A stretch of 8,671 nucleotides of DNA from JBBIOI01 sp037443425 (lineage in GTDB: Bacteria; Desulfobacterota; BSN033; UBA1163): assembly GCA_037443425.1 (NCBI GenBank), contig JBBIOI010000138.1, forward strand, positions 1 to 8,671, written 5' to 3'. The notes under the pieces were generated by a model that worked only from the letters and a program-made list of their open reading frames with translations, was not told the origin of the DNA and did not search any database. The position numbers and the translations under genes were made by a program. Shown piece by piece: positions 1 to 6,563 of the stretch (position 1 is the stretch's first letter; every line of letters starts with the position of its first letter).

Positions 1-94
1 TAAAGCTCATCATTTATGCTTTAAATAATAGTAGAGTGGTTAAGAGGAGAGGAGATTGTTTGAAGATTAAGCAACCAAAAATTTAAAAACCCCC

Positions 95-120
95 TTGACA
101 AGTTGGGGGGGTGGTATAAT
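95..120 (+). promoter_or_regulatory. Candidate sigma70-type promoter with extended -10
   Basis: A perfect TTGACA lies at 95-100 and a perfect TATAAT at 115-120. The -10 is preceded by TG at 112-113, giving an extended -10 (TGGTATAAT). The spacer is only 14 bp, shorter than the usual 16-18, so the extended -10 may do most of the work. The -35 sits inside an inverted repeat, with five C at 90-94 and seven G at 105-111, and CTTGACAAG (94-102) is itself a palindrome. A repressor or a structural effect could act there, but that is inference. It would drive the exporter gene at 160. Confidence 0.6.
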
Positions 121-159
121 AATAAATCAGAATTTTGGAAAAACTAAACTGTTACTTTT

Positions 160-993
160 ATGTTAAACATGGTATCACTTCTCATTCTATCTATTCCTAT
201 AGGTTTCCTTGGAGCCCTTACAGGTCTTGGTGGGGCAAGCATCCTTATTCCTATATTGGTCTCTTTTGGTATTCCTGTAAAGGAGGCCATAGCCTCGAGT
301 ATGGTATCTGTGATTGCAACCTCAAGTGGTTCGGCTTCATCTTATGTAAGAAAGGGTATATCAAATGTTAAAGTGGCAATGTATTTAGAGATGTTTACCA
401 TTCTGGGAGCAATAGCCGGGGCGACTATAACCACAATTATTCCTCCTGTTTATCTTTACTTTTTCTTTGCAGGCTTTTTACTTACTTCATTTTTTAGATT
501 TAGAGAGCCCTCGAATAGCTTTATTCTATATGATGGTGAGAAAGAGGATAAAATTTCAAAATGGTTAGGTCTTTTAGGAGAATATTTTGATGAGGCAAGA
601 AATGAGGTAGTGGAGTATGGGGTTAGACATCCTCTCTTAGGGGGATTGGGGATGTTTATTGCTGGACTTGCTGCTGGAATGCTTGGAATAGGTGCAGGGG
701 CATTTAAGGTTACTGTTCAGGAGAACATTTTGAGATTACCACCAAAGGTTTCGAGTACTACGAGTAATTTTATTATTGGTATGACCGCATTGGCTGGGAC
801 AAGTGTTTACCTCTTTTCGGGACTTTTGAATTTAACACTGATGGGTCCAATGGCAGTGGGAACAACCATTGGAGCAGTTATTGGAGGGAGGGTTTTAAAC
901 AGACTTAGAGATGAGAGTTTGAGATTTCTCTTTTTTGTAGTGGTTACTTTTCTCATTGCTCAAATGCTGTATAAAGGACTTACATTAAATTGA
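160..993 (+). CDS. TSUP family exporter (TauE/SafE-like membrane protein)
   Basis: This 277-residue polytopic membrane protein belongs to the TauE/SafE (TSUP) family, whose members move sulfite, sulfonates or related organic anions across the inner membrane. The family's two-repeat plan is visible: a first glycine-rich motif GLGGAS at residues 22-27 in helix 1, and a second, GIGAGAFKV, at about 176-184. A soluble loop with many acidic residues (about 112-155) separates the halves. The length is normal. ATG at 160 is the first start after an in-frame TAA at 145; ATG at 169 is the alternative, and neither has a clear Shine-Dalgarno. The stop overlaps the start of the DUF1634 gene, so the two are probably co-translated. 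The substrate cannot be read from the sequence; the family call is firm. Confidence 0.9.
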   Translation: MLNMVSLLILSIPIGFLGALTGLGGASILIPILVSFGIPVKEAIASSMVSVIATSSGSASSYVRKGISNVKVAMYLEMFTILGAIAGATITTIIPPVYLYFFFAGFLLTSFFRFREPSNSFILYDGEKEDKISKWLGLLGEYFDEARNEVVEYGVRHPLLGGLGMFIAGLAAGMLGIGAGAFKVTVQENILRLPPKVSSTTSNFIIGMTALAGTSVYLFSGLLNLTLMGPMAVGTTIGAVIGGRVLNRLRDESLRFLFFVVVTFLIAQMLYKGLTLN

Positions 994-1382
994 AATCTAA
1001 GAATTTTTACCAGAGAGAAGCAAAATTTGAAAGGGCGATAAGTTATCTACTTATTACAGGGGTTTTCTTAAGCCTTCTCCTTGAGGCGATAGGTTTATTC
1101 CTGTATTACCATCAATACAAAAATTTGAATATATCCGAGACAAAAGAAATTTTTATCCATGGAAAGAATTTTTTTCACTTTATAAAAGAGTTATTTCAGG
1201 GTGAGTGCGGTGATAATAAAGCTATCTTTTTTATGATGCTTGGGATAACGATTCTTATATTAACCCCTTTTATACGTGTGATCATGTCAGTTGTATATTT
1301 CACTTTAAAAGGAAATATTAAATATATCATTATAACTATTTTTGTCTTAACAATCTTAACCATAAGTCTGATGATGCATTAA
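990..1382 (+). CDS. DUF1634 family membrane protein, TSUP partner
   Basis: The product has 130 residues and three predicted membrane helices: about residues 17-40, 80-105 and 109-128. The C-terminal pattern LTPFIRVIMSVVYF followed by a hydrophobic helix is typical of DUF1634. From established knowledge, DUF1634 genes often sit directly behind TauE/SafE genes, and this pair fits that. The start is TTG at 990, overlapping the exporter stop (TTGA, 4 nt). AAAGGA at 973-978 is a possible but distant ribosome binding site, and there is no in-frame ATG before residue 81. The overlap implies translational coupling. An accessory or regulatory role in transport is inferred only from linkage; the biochemical function of DUF1634 is not known to me. 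Confidence 0.8.
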   Translation: MKSKNFYQREAKFERAISYLLITGVFLSLLLEAIGLFLYYHQYKNLNISETKEIFIHGKNFFHFIKELFQGECGDNKAIFFMMLGITILILTPFIRVIMSVVYFTLKGNIKYIIITIFVLTILTISLMMH

Positions 1383-1414
1383 AGAGAAAATAGTTAATCA
1401 TCGATTGAAATTTC

Positions 1415-1570
1415 ATGCTGGCTTTAAGGGCACTTTCTCATAGAAATTATCGTTTATTTTTTACTGGCCAGAGCATATAATTAATTGGTACATGGATTTG
1501 GACCTCAGGTTCAATTCTTTTCAAAAAGAAAATTAAGCCAAAGAAGGTGGTTTACATTCAATTTGAATAA
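1415..1570 (+). pseudogene. Remnant of an MFS transporter (head and tail only)
   Basis: Reading from ATG 1415 gives MLALRALSHRNYRLFFTGQ, then S, I and a TAA stop at 1478-1480, then LIGTWIW in the same frame. This is the characteristic N-terminus of the MFS_3 (enterobactin-exporter-like) family, where the stop replaces a serine (TCA to TAA). From about 1502 the same frame reads TSGSILFKKKIKPKKVVYIQ, which resembles the extreme C-terminus of the same family (a GSLLFARKLP...PIYVQLGI-type ending). About 350-400 residues between the two ends are therefore missing. A lost G near 1565 would explain why the frame stops at 1568 instead of continuing as QFGIM. There is no ribosome binding site. The head match is clear; the tail match is weaker. 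A functional product is very unlikely. Confidence 0.65.
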
Positions 1571-1595
1571 TGGAATCGTTTTTAAAAAAATATAA

Positions 1596-2819
1596 ATGAG
1601 AAAAAATATGACAGGGACAGGGTATTTTGGACATTTAGGTGTATTGATAAAAAATATTTTTCAATTATTTGGCTGGCAAGATTTATTAGACATTTTTATT
1701 ATTGCTTATATTTTTTATCGTCTTTATCTCTGGCTCAGGAAGAGGAAAGCACTTCGAATGGTAATGGCTATTTTGTCTTTGCCTGTTTTCTATGCAATCG
1801 GTAGATGGATTGATTTGCCTCTTTCAATATGGTTTCTCCAAAACATGTGGACTGTAATTATTATTATTCTTGTTATAATCTTTCAGCAAGAGATCAGAGA
1901 AGTGTTGGGAAATGTGAGCCTTCCTACATTTTTCTTTGGTAGAGCTGAGGTCTTTGCTCCTAAAATTATTGATAGAATTGGAGAGGCAGTGTTTCAAATG
2001 GTAGCAAGGAAAATGGGTGGTCTAATAGTTTTTCAAAAGGAAGATAATTTAGATGAGGTTATTCATGAAAAGAAGTTTCTGGATGCAGAGATAAATGAAG
2101 ATATTTTGATCAGTATTTTTAATTCCCAATCTCCATTACATGATGGTGCGGTTATCATTCATGAGGGTCGAATTCGATATGCAGCAGCCATTCTTCCTCT
2201 CTCTAAATCGTCCTCTCTCCCGGGAGAATGGGGAACTCGACATAGAGCTGGATTGGGAATTACTGAGTTATCTGATGCAAAATGCATTATTATTTCAGAA
2301 GAGAGAGGAGAGGTCTTGTTAGTTTATAGAGGAAGGGTGAAAGAAATAAAGAATAAAGAGGAGCTAAAAAGTAGTCTTATCGATGTTTCTCCATTTGGAG
2401 ATATTAAAGGAAAGGAGGGAGGATGGTTTAAAAAAATTTTTAATGATATCCCGAGAAAGATTATCTTTCTGATGTTAGTATTTTTTCTTTGGATTTTCGT
2501 GATTGCTATCCCTCAAAGGGAGATTAATTATAGTATTCCCATTGAATACTACTCAATTCCAAAGGATTTAGAAATCGTTGATGATCCACCAAGAGAGATT
2601 AATGTGATTCTCAAGGGATCACAGAGAATTCTATCTACCATGAACCTGAGTAAAATTCGAGTTCAAGTCAATCTGTCCAGTGCTCAAAAAGGGGTAAATC
2701 ATATTTCCCTAAATGAGACTAATATAACCCCTCACCCGCGGATAACTGTTGTAAACTTTTCTCCACGAAATATTAAGGTGCAACTATCGCCTATTTCAAA
2801 TTTGAATAGAAAACATTGA
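1596..2819 (+). CDS. cdaA: Diadenylate cyclase CdaA fused to a YbbR/CdaR-like domain
   Basis: This 407-residue membrane enzyme is predicted to make cyclic di-AMP from two ATP. Three N-terminal helices (about residues 33-47, 56-75 and 82-97) precede a DisA_N/DAC domain (about 118-265) that keeps both signature motifs: DGA at 183-185 (within SPLHDGAVII) and RHR at 215-217 (within GTRHRAGLGITE). A fourth helix (about 288-306) leads into one YbbR repeat (about 308-398) that would face outward. In Firmicutes CdaA and the YbbR protein CdaR are separate neighbouring genes; here one uninterrupted frame carries both. Usual CdaA is about 270 residues, so the extra 130 are the CdaR-like part. The start is uncertain: neither ATG 1596 nor ATG 1608 has a good Shine-Dalgarno, and family N-termini would begin near residue 15-25. 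Decayed genes flank it on both sides, but this frame is clean. Confidence 0.92.
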   Translation: MRKNMTGTGYFGHLGVLIKNIFQLFGWQDLLDIFIIAYIFYRLYLWLRKRKALRMVMAILSLPVFYAIGRWIDLPLSIWFLQNMWTVIIIILVIIFQQEIREVLGNVSLPTFFFGRAEVFAPKIIDRIGEAVFQMVARKMGGLIVFQKEDNLDEVIHEKKFLDAEINEDILISIFNSQSPLHDGAVIIHEGRIRYAAAILPLSKSSSLPGEWGTRHRAGLGITELSDAKCIIISEERGEVLLVYRGRVKEIKNKEELKSSLIDVSPFGDIKGKEGGWFKKIFNDIPRKIIFLMLVFFLWIFVIAIPQREINYSIPIEYYSIPKDLEIVDDPPREINVILKGSQRILSTMNLSKIRVQVNLSSAQKGVNHISLNETNITPHPRITVVNFSPRNIKVQLSPISNLNRKH

Positions 2820-2825
2820 TTATTA

Positions 2826-3120
2826 TCAGGAATCATAAAAGATACGGGCATTGGTATTCCTTAGAGGATCTTCGCGGATATTAGACCACTTGTTTAGAGG
2901 TGACCAAAATCACTCCAGAATTGTCCTTGATTTAGAGTTAAGCTCAGTTAAAGCCATTGTTGAAGCTACTGGAGGAAAATTTAAAGTTACCAGTGAACGG
3001 ACTAAAGGTTCGGCCTTCACCATCTATCTTACTTCTTATAACAATATAATATGTGATCAAATTTCAAGTAAGTTAGGACGATACGAAATAGAAAAGATGA
3101 TCCTTAGGCAAATGAAATGA
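2826..3120 (+). pseudogene. Decayed histidine kinase ATPase-domain fragment
   Basis: Three frames together spell the C-terminal half of a HATPase_c domain. KDTGIGIP (G1 box, about 2838-2861) is in one frame, LEDLR (2861-2875) in the next, and RILDHLFRGDQ through VKAIVEATGGKFKVTSER to FTIYL (about 2877-3039) in a third. A one-base loss after 2860 and another near 2876 would restore a single frame. The G2 box, normally GLGLGLS, reads VLDLELS: three glycines were each lost by one substitution (GTC, GAT and GAG codons). It therefore could not bind ATP normally even if the frame were repaired. No dimerisation, sensor or membrane part is present, and no response regulator adjoins. The open stretch 2851-3120 is a by-product of this remnant, not a real 89-residue gene. 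Confidence 0.75.
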
Positions 3121-3151
3121 AACTTTCCTATTCAATTTGAAGATCCCAAAA

Positions 3152-3310
3152 TCAGCGTAGCCAACCTACATAGATTCCCGAGATAATAGCAGTAGTGATT
3201 ATACCAGCTACATTAGGACCCATGGCAAAGGGCAAGATGATTGCCTGTTTATTGACAGCCAGCGCGCATTTCTGAGCCACTTTAGCCGTAGTTGGTACAC
3301 AGGAAACCCC
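3152..3310 (-). pseudogene. Detached C-terminal 52 residues of OadB (out of frame)
   Basis: Downstream of the OadB frame break, the next minus-strand frame encodes GVSCVPTTAKVAQKCALAVN, continuing through the family hallmark AMGPNVAGIITTAI to a TGA at 3152-3154. Removing one T at 3311 (in the pair 3311-3312) joins it seamlessly after residue A347 of OadB and gives a 399-residue protein, the family's normal length. From established work on Klebsiella OadB, the N and G of this MGPNVAG region belong to the sodium and proton translocation path. The tail itself is well preserved, so the break is either very recent or an assembly error. It has no start signal of its own. Confidence 0.85.
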
Positions 3311-4352
3311 AAGCTATGCCAATTAGGGGATTAATCCTTCCTCCAGAAGCCTTATAGGCAATTAAGCCAGCGACAATTCCCCCAATGCCGGATAACAACA
3401 GCGCAATCATTCCTAAGACCATTATCAGAAGGATTCGAGGATCCGTAACAATATAGAAACTGAGCAATGCCCCGAGAACAAAACCGAGGAAGAAACTTGA
3501 ACCGGTGAGCACAACCTCATCAAGAAATTTTCGATAACGCGGAAGATTTGCTTCTTTAACCATGACACCGATGAAGAACGAGGCAAACAGAGGTGCAGCC
3601 ACAGGAAAAAGAACTGACAACACTGCTGCCGCTAGTATTGCAAATGTGAGCTTTTGCCTTGAAGAAACTTTTGGAATTGAATGTAAATCCATCCTTAGGC
3701 CCTGCATTCGTTTTGGGATCAGCAGTTTAATCATAATGGGGTAAATAGCGTAAGTGACGCTTAAATAGATATAAGCAACTACGGTAATAGGGACAAATAG
3801 ATGTTTAGCTAATTCCAAAGAGGTAAAGAGGACCATTGGGCCATCAGCACCTCCAACAATGGCAATAGAAGCAGCTTCTTTATAAGAAAAGCCGAAGGCC
3901 ACCGCAAGCGGAAATGTAAGAATTGATCCCAGTTCAGAGGCTACGGCAATCAGCATGCTGGTCAAAGGCCGGGCGATTAAGTAATCCAAAGGAGTGATCA
4001 CTCCGATACCCATGAATACTAGGCAGGCGATTAGGCCATTCGAAAACATGAGGTTATAGATGGGTTGCAGGAACAAAATCTGCATACTGTTCACAACTTC
4101 CTCAGGCTTAGCTAACATGGGGTCTAAGAAAAGGTTTGCCAATTTACCTTCGATGGTTAGAGTAGCGCCATTGACAAGTATCATGGCTAAGCCCATTGGC
4201 ATCAATACCATTGGGTCCAGGATGTTCTTACCACTCAGGTAAACGAGAAGAAAGCCCACAGCGATGAGTGCAAGACGAATCATTATGGTCTGGACATCCA
4301 TCTGGCCGAAAGTGGAAATGCCTTCAAAAATGTGCGCAATCTGATCGATCAT
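3282..4352 (-). CDS. oadB: Na+-translocating decarboxylase beta subunit (OadB), frameshifted near its end
   Basis: This is the integral membrane subunit of the oxaloacetate/methylmalonyl-CoA/glutaconyl-CoA decarboxylase sodium pumps, which couples decarboxylation of the carboxybiotin carrier to Na+ export. The readable frame has 356 residues. FSNGLIACLVFMGIGVIT (about 103-120) and IVGGADGPMVLFTSL (about 165-179) are family hallmarks, and D170 in GGADGP corresponds to the essential aspartate D203 of Klebsiella OadB. An extra T at 3311 shifts the frame after A347, so the last nine residues (WGFLCTNYG) are not native. The start is ATG 4352, overlapping the preceding stop as ATGA, with a GGGAG-type ribosome binding site just upstream. 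No alpha (carboxyltransferase) or biotin-carrier gene lies in the window. GC content is visibly higher than in neighbours. As written the protein lacks the essential C-terminal helix. Confidence 0.88.
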   Translation of the reverse strand: MIDQIAHIFEGISTFGQMDVQTIMIRLALIAVGFLLVYLSGKNILDPMVLMPMGLAMILVNGATLTIEGKLANLFLDPMLAKPEEVVNSMQILFLQPIYNLMFSNGLIACLVFMGIGVITPLDYLIARPLTSMLIAVASELGSILTFPLAVAFGFSYKEAASIAIVGGADGPMVLFTSLELAKHLFVPITVVAYIYLSVTYAIYPIMIKLLIPKRMQGLRMDLHSIPKVSSRQKLTFAILAAAVLSVLFPVAAPLFASFFIGVMVKEANLPRYRKFLDEVVLTGSSFFLGFVLGALLSFYIVTDPRILLIMVLGMIALLLSGIGGIVAGLIAYKASGGRINPLIGIAWGFLCTNYG

Positions 4353-4522
4353 GCCGCTCCCTTCCCTCTTTTAGTTAAGCGTTTATTATTAAGGATAGGA
4401 ACGCTAACAGAGTCTGACGAGACCCAGCGAATAACAATGATAACGGCCACTACAAAAAGAGTGATCAAAAAAGTAAGTCCATAAATACCCATTACAAAAA
4501 TTAATGTATTAATAATTGCCAC
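4349..4522 (-). CDS. Small OadG-like single-helix membrane protein
   Basis: The product has about 57 residues, with one long hydrophobic segment near the N-terminus (INTLIFVMGIYGLTFLITLF and onward, about 30 residues) and a basic C-terminal tail ending NNKRLTKRGKGAA. Position, size and topology match the gamma subunit (OadG) of sodium-pump decarboxylases, a small membrane anchor that helps assemble the beta and alpha subunits, but I see no decisive motif. GTG 4522 is preferred as the start because GGAGG lies at 4527-4531, although the 4-nt spacing is tight. TTG 4540 (63 residues) would place that ribosome binding site inside the gene. It overlaps oadB by 4 nt (ATGA), so the two are translationally coupled. 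Confidence 0.6.
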   Translation of the reverse strand: MAIINTLIFVMGIYGLTFLITLFVVAVIIVIRWVSSDSVSVPILNNKRLTKRGKGAA

Positions 4523-4567
4523 AGTGCCTCCTATCACCAAGTATTTTTATTGATATGAGTTTTAACA

Positions 4568-4642
4568 TCATCTGGCATCCGGTTCTGCCTTATAATTTGA
4601 TATGAGGATGTTACCAGCAAAAAGAAACCAAAAGAACTGCAT
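4568..4642 (-). CDS. Possible tiny membrane peptide upstream of the oadG-like gene
   Basis: A 24-codon ORF starts at ATG 4642, about 9 nt after a near-perfect Shine-Dalgarno (AAAGGAGGT, overlapping the stop of the glycosyltransferase gene). It reads MQFFWFLFAGNILISNYKAE and then PDAR before TGA, so it could be a short membrane helix. In the next frame the DNA continues as MPDDVKTHINKNTW and stops at 4534-4536, just before the ribosome binding site of the oadG-like gene. One frame change would give a roughly 38-residue protein that fills the gap neatly. It could be an intact peptide, a frameshifted small subunit, or only a leader. I do not recognise either half. Confidence 0.4.
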   Translation of the reverse strand: MQFFWFLFAGNILISNYKAEPDAR

Positions 4643-4659
4643 ATTTTATGTTACCTCCT

Positions 4660-5985
4660 TTAAACATTTGCTATCAATGTAACGTGAGGTTCTACTGCTG
4701 GATTAGGAATATTAAAGTCCGAACATCCTTTCTTTTCATCCCAGATAAAATCCTCACACCCCAGTTCAAGGAATCTCTCATGAATTATCCTATCGTAATG
4801 GGTCCTAATTGACCTTACGAGTCTATGAATATCTTTATTTCTTGTGTGTTGTGCAGTGTTGCTTATGTACTGGATGTAGCACAGCTTCGGAACCCGTATC
4901 ATCCGGGTTTTTAGAAAAGTCCTGACTATTATCTCATAGTCATCTGCAACATGGAGTTCTTTATTATGACCGCCTATGGATTCATAAAAGGACTTTCTCC
5001 AAGCCCGTAAATGGTTGGGGGCTGAAACAATATGTCGAATCGTCTTAGCATTTATGTTTCCTCCACTCCCCGATTTATATATCTTGCCCTTATATTCAAC
5101 ATCGACATAAGATCCATATCCAAAGGCCCAACCTTCCCTGTAAGTATGATTTGTGCCGTCCTCATAGACCTCAGCACAGTCAGTGTAAAGGAATCCGGCC
5201 TCTGGAAATTGTTTAAACCCTTTTACAACATAATCCAGGGCATAGTCTGTCAATTCATCATCATGGTCGAGTTCTACAAGTATATGACCCTTTCCTAAGC
5301 TACAAGCCCAATTCTTTAGCTTACCTATAACTCCTGAGTGTTCCCATGGCTTGAATACCTGTATACGATGATCTTTTTTGGCAATGTTGCATAACATTTT
5401 AAATGTTTCTCCATTATCATCTGAATCATCCACGATGATCCATTCCCAATTGGTATAGGTTTGTTCCTTGAGGGATCGGTATGGTCGATAGATTTTTTCT
5501 CCGGTTCTATATGTGGGAGTAAAAACAGTAATGAGTGGATTATCATCAGCCCCTTGTTCGCCAAAAACATTTTTTAGATAACAGTCGTAAGCATCTATCC
5601 CAAGTTGGGTTAAATCTGGCAGGGTATCATAATGAAGCCACCTCTTTCGAATCTCAAAAGGCGCTCTCGTAAGGTTAGAGAAAGAAGATAAATTGCCAAT
5701 CGTTATAATGACATTTGGTCTATCCTTTATGAGGACTTCTTCAAGATTTGCATCAGAAGAATAACATCGGCAATCAAGTCTCTCTTCCTCATAATCTTCA
5801 TTTGCCGGAGTGACCAAATTTAAATTATCAGCGCCAAATATACAAATTGTTGGTAATTTATCGCTTACTTTGAATAATTTTATTGCAATAGTCATAAGTT
5901 CGATAAGTTTCTTCTTTATAAGGGCTCGCTTTGAGGCTACCTTACCCTTATTCTTTAGAATCCCATTAAACCTGAGAACCTTCAT
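4660..5985 (-). CDS. Family 2 glycosyltransferase with an N-terminal extension
   Basis: A 441-residue protein with a GT-A fold domain in the middle (about 150-370). ITVFTPTYRTGEKIYRPYRS opens the fold, VDDSDD (185-190) binds the nucleotide sugar, LDHDDE (239-244) carries the DXD metal motif, and HVADDYE (345-351) is the likely catalytic-base region. The first 145 residues form a separate domain with a basic start and a conserved-looking segment around EIRKRWLHYDTLPDLTQLGI (111-130). No membrane helix is evident, so it is probably cytoplasmic, acting on surface polysaccharide or lipid-linked glycans; donor and acceptor are unknown. ATG 5985 follows a GGGG-rich stretch with modest ribosome binding potential. 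A weak TTGATT/TATTCA pair with 15-bp spacing lies on the minus strand at 6066-6092. Downstream genes on the same strand follow closely and may share its transcript. Confidence 0.88.
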   Translation of the reverse strand: MKVLRFNGILKNKGKVASKRALIKKKLIELMTIAIKLFKVSDKLPTICIFGADNLNLVTPANEDYEEERLDCRCYSSDANLEEVLIKDRPNVIITIGNLSSFSNLTRAPFEIRKRWLHYDTLPDLTQLGIDAYDCYLKNVFGEQGADDNPLITVFTPTYRTGEKIYRPYRSLKEQTYTNWEWIIVDDSDDNGETFKMLCNIAKKDHRIQVFKPWEHSGVIGKLKNWACSLGKGHILVELDHDDELTDYALDYVVKGFKQFPEAGFLYTDCAEVYEDGTNHTYREGWAFGYGSYVDVEYKGKIYKSGSGGNINAKTIRHIVSAPNHLRAWRKSFYESIGGHNKELHVADDYEIIVRTFLKTRMIRVPKLCYIQYISNTAQHTRNKDIHRLVRSIRTHYDRIIHERFLELGCEDFIWDEKKGCSDFNIPNPAVEPHVTLIANV

Positions 5986-6187
5986 TTTATTACCCCGCTT
6001 TTAATCTCTTTCCTTCTGGTCCAGGTTTTTTCTCTTAATTATTGATCTTCCCTATTCTAAATGAATGAATATCAGATTTTTGCAATAATCAATTTTTTCT
6101 CCAGCTAAAGATCAATAGATAGGTTTAAAAATTTTAAGAGTATCTAACTTTTAAAGAGAGAAAGGTATTAAATTTGATGGGTACTGA

Positions 6188-6493
6188 TTAACAACGAAGA
6201 ATCAGCGATTTTGAGTTTAATGTCGGAAGTTGATATGAAAGATTGGGAATCAAAGAAAGAGAAAGTTGGGCTATAGCGATGTGTTTTATAAAAAATGTTA
6301 GTATTAAAATCGTATCCTTTTTCTCTGAGCAAGAGATTGAATCTTCCTGATCATTTGTTCCAAAAACAGGATAGTAAGAAGTAATATCTGAATCGCCTAA
6401 GGTAGAAAAGTAAATGTAAGCCGGAAAGATCAAAATCCAGAAGGAAAATAATACAATTAGAAAAAGTTTAAACTTTTTAGAGATTCTTCCCAT
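6188..6493 (-). CDS. Small hypothetical protein with N-terminal membrane anchor
   Basis: A 101-codon ORF whose product begins MGRISKKFK and then has one hydrophobic stretch (about residues 9-29), consistent with a signal peptide or membrane anchor. A serine- and aspartate-rich stretch with one cysteine (C55) follows, then a second moderately hydrophobic part, ending SKSLILRC. There is no lipobox and no domain I recognise. The ribosome binding site is weak (AAAG about 7 nt before ATG 6493). It lies alone between the glycosyltransferase (same strand, 202 nt away) and the divergent PEBP gene. Its AT-rich codons match the surroundings. It may be a real small envelope protein or a chance ORF. Confidence 0.4.
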   Translation of the reverse strand: MGRISKKFKLFLIVLFSFWILIFPAYIYFSTLGDSDITSYYPVFGTNDQEDSISCSEKKDTILILTFFIKHIAIAQLSLSLIPNLSYQLPTLNSKSLILRC

Positions 6494-6563
6494 TATGATC
6501 TTTGGAAAAATTTAATTAATAAAAATCAATTCTTGGTTTCCTTTTTTGTTGATGAAATTCTGG

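Noticed and set aside
31..60. D-arm-like GAGTGGTTAAG suggesting a tRNA-Ser or tRNA-Leu fragment
   Set aside because: No acceptor, anticodon or T-arm pairing could be found around it.
135..371. 78-codon open frame on the plus strand
   Set aside because: It overlaps the TSUP gene in another frame, has no family pattern and is rich in Tyr, Trp and Cys, as shadows are.
2140..2322. Short open frame inside cdaA
   Set aside because: It lies over the conserved DAC catalytic motifs in the true frame.
2851..3120. 89-residue gene as a complete protein
   Set aside because: Its homology is only to the end of a histidine kinase, the start lies mid-domain, and the upstream domain parts are in other frames.
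1556..3140. Repeated ATTCAATTTGAA at 1556-1567 and 3129-3140 near remnant edges, with a similar string at 2795-2806
   Set aside because: Short AT-rich palindromic strings recur by chance here; no transposase or target duplication accompanies them.
5325..5570. 81-codon minus-strand open frame
   Set aside because: It is a shadow of the glycosyltransferase catalytic region in another frame.
5986..6187. Intergenic stretch searched for RNA genes, terminators or remnants
   Set aside because: It contains only AT-rich sequence, ATGAATGAAT repeats and weak promoter-like hexamers; nothing supportable apart from the weak minus-strand pair noted with the glycosyltransferase.
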